From the NCBI RefSeq assembly GCF_938028825.1, contig NZ_CALIZP010000063.1, positions 22,890 to 86,889 of the forward strand: a stretch of 64,000 nucleotides of DNA, given 5' to 3'. The position numbers and the translations under genes were made by a program. The notes under the pieces are model-generated. The model did not search any database. It saw only the letters and a program-made list of their open reading frames with translations, and had not been told where the DNA came from. Source of the stretch: an uncultured Cardiobacterium sp. (GTDB lineage Bacteria; Pseudomonadota; Gammaproteobacteria; Cardiobacteriales; Cardiobacteriaceae). Positions within the stretch are counted from its first letter, which is position 1, and each line of letters starts with the position of its first letter. Shown here one piece after another: positions 30,642 through 37,957 of the stretch.

Positions 30642-30760
30642 CTCATTGTGGTTCAAGACCATTCGTTTTTTGCGGCGCGTTCGCGCGCCGGCGGGTATGC
30701 AAAGCCCGGTTGCCGGGCGCGCTTCATTTTTATACTGCGGGTATATAGGGTCTGTTGACA

Positions 30761-31243
30761 CTAGTGCGCGACGCCGGCCTTGTCCAGCATGAAGACGACC
30801 ATGTCGTGAAATTGTTCGTCGCTGATGGCGGAGCCGCCTTTGGCCGGCATGCCGCCGATGCCCTGAATGCCGCTTTTGACCAGGGCATCGAGGCCGCCTG
30901 CCTTGTCGAGGTGTGCCTGCCAGGCGGCGGTATCGCCCAGTTTCGGCGCGTTCAAGAGGCCGCTGCCGTGGCAGGCGGCGCAGATTTTGTCGTACTCGGC
31001 CCGGGTGTCGAAGGCGGCAGGGGCACCGGCGGCGCCCGCCAACCCGCTGTCGTCGGCAGTGGTGATGGCACCGACGGTCAGCACGCCGACGGGGGCGAGG
31101 CGCGCCGCTTGCAGGTTTTTGTTGATGGCGGGCGGCGTGCTGCCGCCGCCCCAGATGACCAGCGGCAGGATGAAGAAGGCGGGCATGAAGAGCGCTAGGA
31201 TGACCATGATAAATTTGGTCTGTTGCGGGATGTTTTGCGTCAT
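30761..31243 (-). CDS. Membrane-anchored c-type cytochrome (cytochrome c5-like)
   Basis: A 160-residue protein with one N-terminal membrane helix (FIMVILALFMPAFFILPLVIW) and a periplasmic haem domain. The haem site is CAACH, with a likely axial Met in GGMPAKGG. The second half (LDALVKSGIQGIGGMPAKGG, then ISDEQFHDMVVFML) is typical of the short class I c5/c555 cytochromes that feed terminal oxidases. Start at 31243 (MTQNIPQQTKF), as the longer frame has no sensible signal. Confidence 0.88.
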   Translation of the reverse strand: MTQNIPQQTKFIMVILALFMPAFFILPLVIWGGGSTPPAINKNLQAARLAPVGVLTVGAITTADDSGLAGAAGAPAAFDTRAEYDKICAACHGSGLLNAPKLGDTAAWQAHLDKAGGLDALVKSGIQGIGGMPAKGGSAISDEQFHDMVVFMLDKAGVAH

Positions 31244-31402
31244 GATGGGTTCCTTGTCGTGTGTTTTTTGCTGCTGCGGCAAGCCGCGCCATCTTTATTT
31301 TATAGAAGCGCCGTATGCCGCCGCATGCGTTTATCTGTATGTTTGTTACGGTTTTTTCGCTTGTCGCCTATACTTCGCGCTTTTTCTGCGAGGGGGTTTG
31401 TG

Positions 31403-32341
31403 ATGGCAGACGCGTCAAAGGTGCATTTTGTAACGGTATCGGCGGCGGATAGCGGCCAGCGGCTCGATAATTTTCTGCGCAGGCTGTATCCGGCGCTGCC
31501 AAAGAGCCGCATTTACCAGATGCTGCGCCGGGGCGAGGTGCGTCTGAACGGTGGGCGGATCAAGCCGGAGGCGCGCATCGGCGCGGGCGATACACTGCGT
31601 CTGCCGCCGGTTGCCGCCGGGCAGCGCGCCGCGCAGACGGTGCCGGGGTTCTGGTGCGAGCGGGTGCAGGCGGCGGTGCTGTTTGAGGATGAGGATTTTC
31701 TGGTGGTGAACAAACCCGCCGGATTGCCGGTGCATGGCGGCAGCGGGCAGGATTTCGGCCTGATTGATGCGGTGCGGCAGCTGTGGGGCGCAGGTTATGC
31801 CGAACTGGCGCACCGCCTCGACCGCGACACATCCGGCGTGCTGGTGCTGGGCAAGCACCGGCAGGCGCTGGCGGGCTTTCAGGCGCTGATGCAGGCGGGC
31901 GGCGTGGAGAAGCGCTATTGCTGTCTGGTGGATGGCGTCTGGGACGACCAGGTGCGCGAGGTGCGGCTGCGCATGGCGAAGGGGCAGTTGCGCGGCGGCG
32001 AGCGCATGGTGGTCAGCACGGAACATGGGCAGGAGGCGCGCACGCTGTTCCGCATCGGGCGGCGTTTTGCCGGGGCGACGCTCCTGGAAGCGCGCCTGGA
32101 TACCGGGCGCACGCATCAGATCCGCGTCGCGGTGCAGTCGCGCGGGCACGGTATCGCCGGCGACGACAAATACGGCAAGCGCGAGTTCAACCGCACCATC
32201 CGCCGCCTCGGTTTCAAGGGGATGTTTCTGCACGCGGCCTCCATCCGTTTCGTTTATGATGACTGCCCCATTGCGGTCAGCGCGCCGCTGCCTGCGGCGG
32301 CCGCCCGCCTGTTATCCACTCTTGATAAGGAATCTGTATGA
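31403..32341 (+). CDS. rluC: 23S rRNA pseudouridine synthase RluC
   Basis: RluC makes pseudouridines 955, 2504 and 2580 in 23S rRNA. 312 residues. It has an N-terminal S4 RNA-binding domain (QRLDNFLRRLYPALPKSRIY) followed by the synthase domain. HRLDRDTSGVLVLGK carries the catalytic Asp; EARLDTGRTHQIRV and GDDKYGKREFN follow. The last two and the overall order fit RluC rather than RluD. Start at ATG 31403 with GAGGGGG upstream. It overlaps the S49 peptidase gene by 4 bases, so they form an operon, as in many gammaproteobacteria. Confidence 0.92.
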   Translation: MADASKVHFVTVSAADSGQRLDNFLRRLYPALPKSRIYQMLRRGEVRLNGGRIKPEARIGAGDTLRLPPVAAGQRAAQTVPGFWCERVQAAVLFEDEDFLVVNKPAGLPVHGGSGQDFGLIDAVRQLWGAGYAELAHRLDRDTSGVLVLGKHRQALAGFQALMQAGGVEKRYCCLVDGVWDDQVREVRLRMAKGQLRGGERMVVSTEHGQEARTLFRIGRRFAGATLLEARLDTGRTHQIRVAVQSRGHGIAGDDKYGKREFNRTIRRLGFKGMFLHAASIRFVYDDCPIAVSAPLPAAAARLLSTLDKESV

Positions 32342-33294
32342 ATTTTGATGAAGAACGCGCCCTTGCCATCGTCGCCCACGAGGCCATCGTCGAGACCCGC
32401 CGCCGCCGCCGCTGGCAAATCTTTTTCCGCTTCTTCTGGATGGGGTATTTCCTCCTGATGCTGCTGATTCTCCTCAGCCTGGGCGGGGGCGACCGCGACA
32501 ACGCGGCGAGCGGCCCCGGCGTCAGGCACATCGCCGTGGTGCCGATTCAGGGACTGATTGCCGCCGACAGCGACGCCAACGCCGATGACACCATCCGCAG
32601 TCTGGAAAAAGCCTTCAAGAACCCGCACACCGAGGCCGTCTTCCTTGACATCAACTCCGGCGGCGGCTCACCCGTGCAATCCGGCGAGATTTACCGCGCG
32701 GTGAAGCGCCTCAAAGGAGAACGCAAACTGCCCGTCTATGCCGTGATTGCCGATGCCGGTGCCTCAGGCGCGTACTTTATCGCCGCTTCAGCGGATGAAA
32801 TCTACGCCGACCCAGCCAGCATCGTCGGCTCCATCGGCGTCATCAGCCAAAACTTCGGCTATCGCGAACTACTCGGCAAGCTCGGCCTCGACCCGCGCAC
32901 CTTCACCGCCGGGGAACACAAAAACTTCCTCGCCGGCGACCAGCCGCTCAAGCCCGAAGAAGTCGCGCATATGCAGGGACTCCTAGATAACATTCACCAA
33001 CAATTCATCAAGGCGGTGCGCGACGGACGCGGCAGCCGCCTGAAAGAAACGCCGGAAATGTTCAGCGGCCTTTTCTGGACGGGCGAACAGGCATTGCCGC
33101 TCGGCCTCATTGACGCCCTCGGCGACAAAAACACCCTGCGCGACGCCAAATACAAAGACCTGAAAATGATCGAATACAAGCGTGACCGCAACGCCTTCGA
33201 GCGCCTGATGCGCGACGTGGGCAGCGAAACCTCAGCCGGCCTGCGCCGCGCGCTCGATTTCAGCGAGCAGGTCAACCCCATGCAGCTCAAATAA
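32338..33294 (+). CDS. sppA: Signal peptide peptidase SppA-like (S49), short form
   Basis: A 318-residue inner-membrane serine peptidase that clears cleaved signal peptides. One helix (FWMGYFLLMLLILLSLGGG) anchors the periplasmic domain. DINSGGGSPVQSGEIY and DAGASGAYFIAASADEIYA carry the oxyanion loop and the nucleophilic Ser; VGSIGVISQNFGY and GLIDALGD follow. The length is that of the single-domain SppA form, about half of E. coli SppA. Its 3' end overlaps the convergent Maf gene by 63 bp. Confidence 0.9.
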   Translation: MNFDEERALAIVAHEAIVETRRRRRWQIFFRFFWMGYFLLMLLILLSLGGGDRDNAASGPGVRHIAVVPIQGLIAADSDANADDTIRSLEKAFKNPHTEAVFLDINSGGGSPVQSGEIYRAVKRLKGERKLPVYAVIADAGASGAYFIAASADEIYADPASIVGSIGVISQNFGYRELLGKLGLDPRTFTAGEHKNFLAGDQPLKPEEVAHMQGLLDNIHQQFIKAVRDGRGSRLKETPEMFSGLFWTGEQALPLGLIDALGDKNTLRDAKYKDLKMIEYKRDRNAFERLMRDVGSETSAGLRRALDFSEQVNPMQLK

Positions 33295-33828
33295 CCCGCG
33301 CAGCGCAATCAGCGGCAAACCAACCAGGGCATTCGGATCACGCCCCAGCAACGCGTCGAAAAGCAGAATGCCCAACCCTTCCGACTTGAAACTGCCCGCG
33401 CAGTCAAGCGGCGATTCCAGCGCCACATACGCGCGCACCGCCGCCTCGCTGAGCGGGCGGAACTGCACCTCGAAACGCTCCACCACGCTGTGCACCACCG
33501 CGCCCCGGCGCAGGCACAGCCCCGTCAAAAACAGCACGCGCCGCCCGCTGAAACGCAACAGCTGCGCCACCGCGCGCTCGACCGTGTGCGGCTTGCCGAG
33601 AATATCGCCGTCCAGCGTCGCCACCTGATCCGAACCAATCACAAACGTCCCCGCGTCAGCAGCGGCCGCCTGCGCCTTCGCGACAGCCAGCCGTTCGACC
33701 AACTGCGCGGGCGCTTCGCCGGGCAGCGGCGATTCATCCACCTCCGGCCGCGCCGTCGCAAAGGGCAAACGCAAAGTCTGTAAAATAGCCGCGCGAAACG
33801 GCGACGTACTCGCTAAAAGCAACTGCAT
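33232..33828 (-). CDS. Maf-like nucleotide pyrophosphatase (YceF type)
   Basis: A 198-residue Maf family protein; the YceF branch hydrolyses 7-methyl-GTP and related nucleotides. Family motifs are LLASTSPFRAAIL at the start, EVDESPLPGE, FVIGSDQVATLDG with the catalytic Asp, LGKPHTVERA, and FKSEGLGILLFD. The nearby rluC gene fits E. coli, where yceF is also by rluC. The orientation here is convergent, with the last 63 bp overlapping the S49 peptidase gene. Confidence 0.9.
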   Translation of the reverse strand: MQLLLASTSPFRAAILQTLRLPFATARPEVDESPLPGEAPAQLVERLAVAKAQAAAADAGTFVIGSDQVATLDGDILGKPHTVERAVAQLLRFSGRRVLFLTGLCLRRGAVVHSVVERFEVQFRPLSEAAVRAYVALESPLDCAGSFKSEGLGILLFDALLGRDPNALVGLPLIALRGLFELHGVDLLAEIERAAQAG

Positions 33829-33847
33829 AAAACCTCCAAAAAACACG

Positions 33848-33993
33848 AGTTGTTTCCAATGGGACTGAGACAAGGCGGCGAGCCGGAGACAGTATGTTTA
33901 ATACGGCGCGGGTTTCCGATAAAACCGTGCAGCGATTTTTATGGGTGCCCGGCGAGGCCCGCCAACACCGTATCAGTTCCATTTGGAACGACT
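33848..33993. repeat. MITE-like element, diverged copy
   Basis: 146 bp bounded by inverted repeats: 33848-33868 and 33973-33993 match at about 17 of 21 bases. Inside is GACAAGGCGGCGAGCCG followed by GAGACAGTA, which matches the inner part of the 63159-63258 element in the opposite direction. It lies between the divergent Maf and acyltransferase genes and probably carries part of their promoter region. Confidence 0.7.
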
Positions 33994-34015
33994 AACACAT
34001 CATAAAGGAAGCCCT

Positions 34016-34942
34016 TTGCAAGAAGAACACACTCCGCCCCTCGCCCGGCCGCGCTACCTCGGCCACTGGCTGCTCTGCGGCCTCTTGTGGCTCATCGTGC
34101 AACTGCCGCAGGCGGCGCGCATGACCACTGGCGGCTGGCTCGGCCGCCTCTTCTTCCGCCTCACCCCCTACCGCCGCGCCATCAGCGCCGCCAACCTCGC
34201 CATCGCCTTCCCCGAACTCGACACCGCCGCGCGGCAAAAACTGCTCACCGCCCACGCCGAAAGCGTCGGGCGCGGCATCATCGAAACCGGCATGGCGTGG
34301 TTTCTCAGCGAAAAACGCCTCCTCGCCCTGTCGCGCTTTGAAGCCGACCCCGCCGCGCTTGCCCTCCTGCGCGACCCGCACACACCGGTCGTCCTCGTCG
34401 GCTCGCACAGCACCCTGATGGAACTCGGCGTACGCCTGCTCGGCCTCTACGTCGAAGCCGGCGGCATGTACCGCCCGCTGAACGACCCCTTCTTCCACCA
34501 CTGGATCCGCCACCACCGCGCCCGCGCCGCCACCGAACTCATCCACTACAAAGACATGCGCCACACCTTGCGCTTCCTGCACGCGGGCGGCAACCTCTGG
34601 TACGCGCTCGATCAGGACATGGGGCCGCGCGTCAGCGTCTTCGCGCCATTCTTCGGGCTGGACGCGGCCAGCGTCAACATCCTGCCGAAACTGCGCGAAC
34701 GTACCGGCGCGCACTGGGTGCCGGTGTACATGTGGCGCGAAGGAAACCGCTACATCGTGCGCGTCGCCGCCGAAATCAAACCGGAAGAAGGCGAGACGGA
34801 TACCGATGTCATGCGCCGCGTCAACGCCGCCTACGAAGCGGAAATCCGCCGCTACCCCGAACAGTACTACTGGCTGCACCGCCGCTACAAAAACCGTCCG
34901 GACGGCAGCCGCTATCCCTATCCGGAACGGCGGCGACGCTAA
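34016..34942 (+). CDS. Lipid A biosynthesis acyltransferase (LpxL/HtrB family)
   Basis: A 308-residue membrane-bound acyltransferase that adds a secondary acyl chain to Kdo2-lipid IVA. One N-terminal helix (LLCGLLWLIVQLPQAAR) precedes the catalytic HX4E in GSHSTLMELG. The later conserved Asp-Gln block is YALDQDMGPR, with FAPFFG after it and the family end RYPEQYYWLHRRYKNRP. I prefer the TTG at 34016 because AAAGGAAG sits right before it; an in-frame ATG at 33941 lies inside the MITE-like repeat. LpxL versus LpxP or LpxM cannot be separated by eye. Confidence 0.9.
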   Translation: MQEEHTPPLARPRYLGHWLLCGLLWLIVQLPQAARMTTGGWLGRLFFRLTPYRRAISAANLAIAFPELDTAARQKLLTAHAESVGRGIIETGMAWFLSEKRLLALSRFEADPAALALLRDPHTPVVLVGSHSTLMELGVRLLGLYVEAGGMYRPLNDPFFHHWIRHHRARAATELIHYKDMRHTLRFLHAGGNLWYALDQDMGPRVSVFAPFFGLDAASVNILPKLRERTGAHWVPVYMWREGNRYIVRVAAEIKPEEGETDTDVMRRVNAAYEAEIRRYPEQYYWLHRRYKNRPDGSRYPYPERRRR

Positions 34943-34987
34943 CCTGCCCCGCTTCCCCTTTTCCTGCCGCCCACCCGCCAAAACACC

Positions 34988-36076
34988 ATGCAAACCACCC
35001 CCACCACCCTCTGGGCCCCCTTCCTCCGTTTCCTCAACAACCCGCCGCTCGTCGCCCTCGTCGCCTTCGGCATCAGCCTCATCGCCATCTTCTACTTCCT
35101 CGGCGAATGGCTCTTCCCCGTCATCGTCTCCGTCGCCCTCGCCTACCTGCTCGAAGGCATCATCGGCAAACTCGAACGCTGGGGCATGCGCCGCATGTTT
35201 GCTGTCACCTTCGTCTATACCCTCTTCATCGCCGCCATTCTCTACCTCACCATCATCCTCATCCCGGACATCGTCGCCCAGGCCAAACTGCTCATCACCG
35301 CCCTGCCCGACTACTTCCGCCTCGCCCAGGAAAAACTGCTGCTGCTGCCGCAAAAATTCCCGAACGCTTTCAGCGAGACCGACATCAAAAACCTGCTCGA
35401 CAGCATCAACGGCGAAATCGGCAATTACAGCAAGGCGCTCTCCGGCAAAATCTTCAACTCCCTCTTCGTCGTCATCAAGGCGCTGGTGTACATCATCCTC
35501 GTGCCGCTGCTCATCTTCTTCTTTCTCAAAGACAAAGCGCTCATCCTGCGCTGGCTGGGGCGCTTCCTGCCCAAACACGGGCAAATCATCCGCGACGTCT
35601 GGGCGGAAGTGGACATCCAGATCGGCAACTACATCCGGGGCAAATTCAGCGAAATCCTCGTCGTCTGGCTCCTCACCTACATCCCCTTCCACATCTTCAA
35701 CCTGCAATACGGCCTGCTCCTCAGCTTCATGGTCGGCATCTCCGTGCTCATCCCCTACATCGGCGCAACCATCGTCACCATCCCCGTGCTCGTCGTCGCC
35801 TACGCACAATACGGCCTCACCTCCGACTTCTACTGGGTCACGGCGCTCTACTTCGTGGTGCAAATCCTGGATGGCAACATCATCGTGCCGCTCATCTTTT
35901 CAGAGGCGGTGAACATCCACCCCATCGGCATCATCATCGCCGTGCTCATCTTCGGCGGCCTGTGGGGCTTCTGGGGCATCTTCTTCGCCATCCCGCTCGC
36001 CACCGTAGTCAAAGCCTGCATGGAAGCCTGGCGCCGCTACCAGATCAAAGGCGAAGAAAACGGCGAGACCGCCTGA
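34988..36076 (+). CDS. AI-2E/PerM-family permease
   Basis: A 362-residue integral membrane protein with about eight helices and a soluble segment in the middle (ITALPDYFRLAQEKLLLLPQ and onward). The family motif region GLLLSFMVGISVLIPYIGA is clear, as are QILDGNIIVPLIFSEAVNIHP in pieces and GGLWGFWGIFFAIPLATVVKA. Members are named after TqsA (autoinducer-2 export) but several act as Na+/H+ antiporters or have no known substrate. It follows the acyltransferase gene by 45 bp on the same strand. Confidence 0.88.
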   Translation: MQTTPTTLWAPFLRFLNNPPLVALVAFGISLIAIFYFLGEWLFPVIVSVALAYLLEGIIGKLERWGMRRMFAVTFVYTLFIAAILYLTIILIPDIVAQAKLLITALPDYFRLAQEKLLLLPQKFPNAFSETDIKNLLDSINGEIGNYSKALSGKIFNSLFVVIKALVYIILVPLLIFFFLKDKALILRWLGRFLPKHGQIIRDVWAEVDIQIGNYIRGKFSEILVVWLLTYIPFHIFNLQYGLLLSFMVGISVLIPYIGATIVTIPVLVVAYAQYGLTSDFYWVTALYFVVQILDGNIIVPLIFSEAVNIHPIGIIIAVLIFGGLWGFWGIFFAIPLATVVKACMEAWRRYQIKGEENGETA

Positions 36077-36096
36077 ACCCGAAACAAAACAACATT

Positions 36097-36344
36097 CGTA
36101 AGGTGGACTTTAGCCACCATCCACAGGATTTCGGCAAGCTTCAGCCCGCCAAGCGGCGTAAATGTCAGGGGCGCGTAGGTGGGCTTTAGCCCACCATAAC
36201 CTGCCAAGCAGCATAAACACCGAGCCCGCGTAGGGCGGGCACAACTCTGTTCCGACTCGCCCCCGTTGAGGTTATCACCCTGCGGGGGCATTTCTCTAAT
36301 ACAAGGGTGGGCTTTAGCCCCCGAGCAGGCGCAGCCTGCTTTTT
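36097..36344. repeat. Cluster of dispersed repeat pieces with a terminator-like hairpin
   Basis: In the 620-bp gene-free stretch after the permease gene, hairpin units recur: GGTGGACTTTAGCCACC (36101-36118), GGTGGGCTTTAGCCCACC (36178-36195), GTAGGGCGGGC (about 36230) and GGTGGGCTTTAGCCCCC (36306-36322). They belong to the same family as 23137-23225. The hairpin AGCAGGC/GCCTGCT with TTTTT at 36324-36344 nearly copies the terminator at 1739. From 36345 to 36510 I see nothing further. Confidence 0.65.
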
Positions 36345-36561
36345 GCGTTCTCGACAAGAGCGACGTCAAACGGCGTGGTTACCGGGCTCACCAAGCGGGC
36401 ACCAACTCCCTCCACCCGCTTGCCGGATACCCGAAGGACGTAAGTAAGGCAAAAAGACGCTTGCTTGGCATAACCCGCCCCGAATCCGTAGAAAAAACCG
36501 TATAAATATCAGTATCCAACGAAAACCAAGAACAACACAACGATAAAATCCAAACAAAATC

Positions 36562-36589
36562 TTGCATCTGCCTGACCGAATGCTACTAT
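36562..36589 (+). promoter_or_regulatory. Possible sigma-70 promoter inside leader module 1
   Basis: TTGCAT (36562-36567) and TACTAT (36584-36589) with a 16-base spacer, placed about 35 bp before the leader ORF. In the second copy the boxes are weaker (TTTACA, TACCGT). Confidence 0.35.
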
Positions 36590-36623
36590 CCTGCCATCGT
36601 CAACCGCTTCGCAAGGAGGCAGC

Positions 36624-36701
36624 ATGACCCGGCAACGACGGCAGCGGTCGTCCACGATAACCAAGCAACAAAGAGCACCATCACGTACAGCAGCGCTGTG
36701 A
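36624..36701 (+). CDS. Short Arg-rich leader ORF, copy 1
   Basis: 25 codons starting MTRQRRQRSST and ending RTAAL, preceded by an ideal AAGGAGG. Its stop overlaps the GTG start of the lipoprotein gene (GTGA). The sister ORF at 45269 begins MTRLRRQRSST and also ends on its downstream gene start. It may be a leader peptide controlling the next gene. No run of codons for one amino acid is present, so a classic amino acid attenuator is not indicated. Confidence 0.4.
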   Translation: MTRQRRQRSSTITKQQRAPSRTAAL

Positions 36702-36717
36702 GCTATGGTGCTTTTTT
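36674..36717 (+). terminator. Terminator-like hairpin in leader module 1
   Basis: AGCACCAT pairs with ATGGTGCT, with inner pairing of ACAGC and GCTGT, then six T. It covers the end of the leader ORF and the GTG start of the lipoprotein gene, so it could act as an attenuator or hide the start. Confidence 0.6.
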
Positions 36718-37327
36718 GCATCTTCCCCATCAGTTCCGCTTGGGATTTTTGCTTATCTCGCTTGCATTATTTAGCAGCATACTGATTGGTTGTAAAAGAC
36801 AAAATTTCCCCACAGGCGCAACATGGCTGGAAGAAATACAACTCAGCAACGGCAAGGTGATTACCGTGCGCCGCACCGTTGCCGGGAAGCCGTATTACCA
36901 AGGGAACGGCTATGAATTCAGACCTACCAGCGATAATGTAGAAGTGGTTGATAGTAAAGGTTTGACAATACCACCTGTGTGGGAGAATAAATGGCGTCCC
37001 CTGATTCTTGATCAGGATGCACAAGGCGTATGGTATATAGTGGTAATGTCTTATTTAGGATGTAACGAACTAAGTTCTTTTCCTTATAGCTTATATAAAG
37101 TCAATAATGGACGATGGCAGCAGGTTAAGTTTGACAGAACATTGGAGGGTCGGAAAGCCAATTTTGATTGGACTATAAAGCTAAAAAGCGTTCCACCTCT
37201 GCTAAGGTTACAGGATAAACCTTTTTCTAAAAATAGTGTTTTTAGATCACCAAAGAGTTATCGTAAGGTTGTATTAGATGAATATCTTTCTATTGATTGT
37301 GACAGATCAAATGAAATCAAACTATAG
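36698..37327 (+). CDS. Putative lipoprotein upstream of RTX gene (paralogue 1)
   Basis: A 209-residue protein with a lipoprotein signal: hydrophobic LGFLLISLALFSSIL and the lipobox LIGC. The mature part shares long stretches with the next gene: PTGATWLEEIQLSNGKVIT here against PTGASWMEEVQLSNGTVIT there, then VEVVDSKGL and LILDQDAQGVWYIVV. The family is unknown to me. The GTG at 36698 has no Shine-Dalgarno of its own and overlaps the leader ORF stop; TTG codons just downstream are alternatives. It is AT-rich like the rest of the RTX locus. Confidence 0.7.
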   Translation: MSYGAFLHLPHQFRLGFLLISLALFSSILIGCKRQNFPTGATWLEEIQLSNGKVITVRRTVAGKPYYQGNGYEFRPTSDNVEVVDSKGLTIPPVWENKWRPLILDQDAQGVWYIVVMSYLGCNELSSFPYSLYKVNNGRWQQVKFDRTLEGRKANFDWTIKLKSVPPLLRLQDKPFSKNSVFRSPKSYRKVVLDEYLSIDCDRSNEIKL

Positions 37328-37339
37328 GGGTATTTAATA

Positions 37340-37927
37340 ATGATTACTATAAAAGAGTATGCGCAATTATCTGCCCGACATTTCCTCCTGCTTATAATAT
37401 TTGGTTGCGTGTTAATTGCCTGTAAAAAACACCCTACCGGTGCTAGTTGGATGGAGGAAGTGCAACTCAGTAACGGCACGGTTATTACCATACGCCGTAC
37501 TATTACAGGCAAACCGAATATTCAGGCGGGATATGCCGATTTCAAGCCGCAAAACGATCGTGTTGAGGTGATTGACAGCAAAGGCTTAAGCAAGCTGCCT
37601 GTTTGGGAAAGCAAGTGGTTTCCGATGATTTTGGATCAGGATGCTCATGGCGATTGGTTTATTATTGTTTATCCCATTTATTGCTTTGACTGGAACAGTA
37701 GTTTTCCTTATCGCCAATATAAAGTAATAAACAATTCATGGGAGTTGGTGGAATTTGATTCATCACTAAACGGGAGATCCGCTAATCTTGAATGGAAAAT
37801 CAAATTGTCATCTATGCCTATTCTTCTTAAATTACAAGATAAAATTTCTAAAAACAGAAAAGGAGATCTCACACTTATTAAACACCGCAAGATTATAATA
37901 GATCAAGGTTATCTTTCTGAATGTTGA
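37340..37927 (+). CDS. Putative lipoprotein upstream of RTX gene (paralogue 2)
   Basis: A 195-residue lipoprotein: signal HFLLLIIFGCVLIAC ending in the lipobox LIAC. It is a clear paralogue of the preceding gene across most of its length and follows it by 12 bp. A tandem lipoprotein pair directly before an FrpC-like RTX protein recalls the Neisseria frpD-frpC arrangement, where the lipoprotein FrpD binds FrpC. That parallel is by position only; I see no proven sequence relation to FrpD. A role in binding or protecting against the RTX protein is a guess. Confidence 0.72.
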   Translation: MITIKEYAQLSARHFLLLIIFGCVLIACKKHPTGASWMEEVQLSNGTVITIRRTITGKPNIQAGYADFKPQNDRVEVIDSKGLSKLPVWESKWFPMILDQDAHGDWFIIVYPIYCFDWNSSFPYRQYKVINNSWELVEFDSSLNGRSANLEWKIKLSSMPILLKLQDKISKNRKGDLTLIKHRKIIIDQGYLSEC

Positions 37928-37957
37928 TTTTTTGCTTATTACAGAGGGGTCTTAATT

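Larger units (their letters stand above)
36511..36717 (+). repeat. Leader module, copy 1 (direct repeat flanking the RTX locus)
   Basis: About 205 bp closely matching 45155-45360 in the same direction. Shared blocks include AAGAACAACACAACGATAAA, CCATCGTCAACCGCTTCGCA (two differences), AAGGAGGCAGCATGACCCGG, and the hairpin arms GCACCATCAC and TGGTGCT. The copies lie 8.64 kb apart and bracket the lipoprotein and RTX genes. Confidence 0.85.

Noticed and set aside
33992..35863. 623-codon minus-strand ORF over the acyltransferase and AI-2E-type permease genes
   Set aside because: Very acidic low-complexity antisense reading; both plus-strand genes have clear family motifs and ribosome sites.
36624..36717. 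Classic amino acid biosynthesis attenuator
   Set aside because: No run of codons for one amino acid and no biosynthesis gene downstream; kept only as a leader module of unknown signal.
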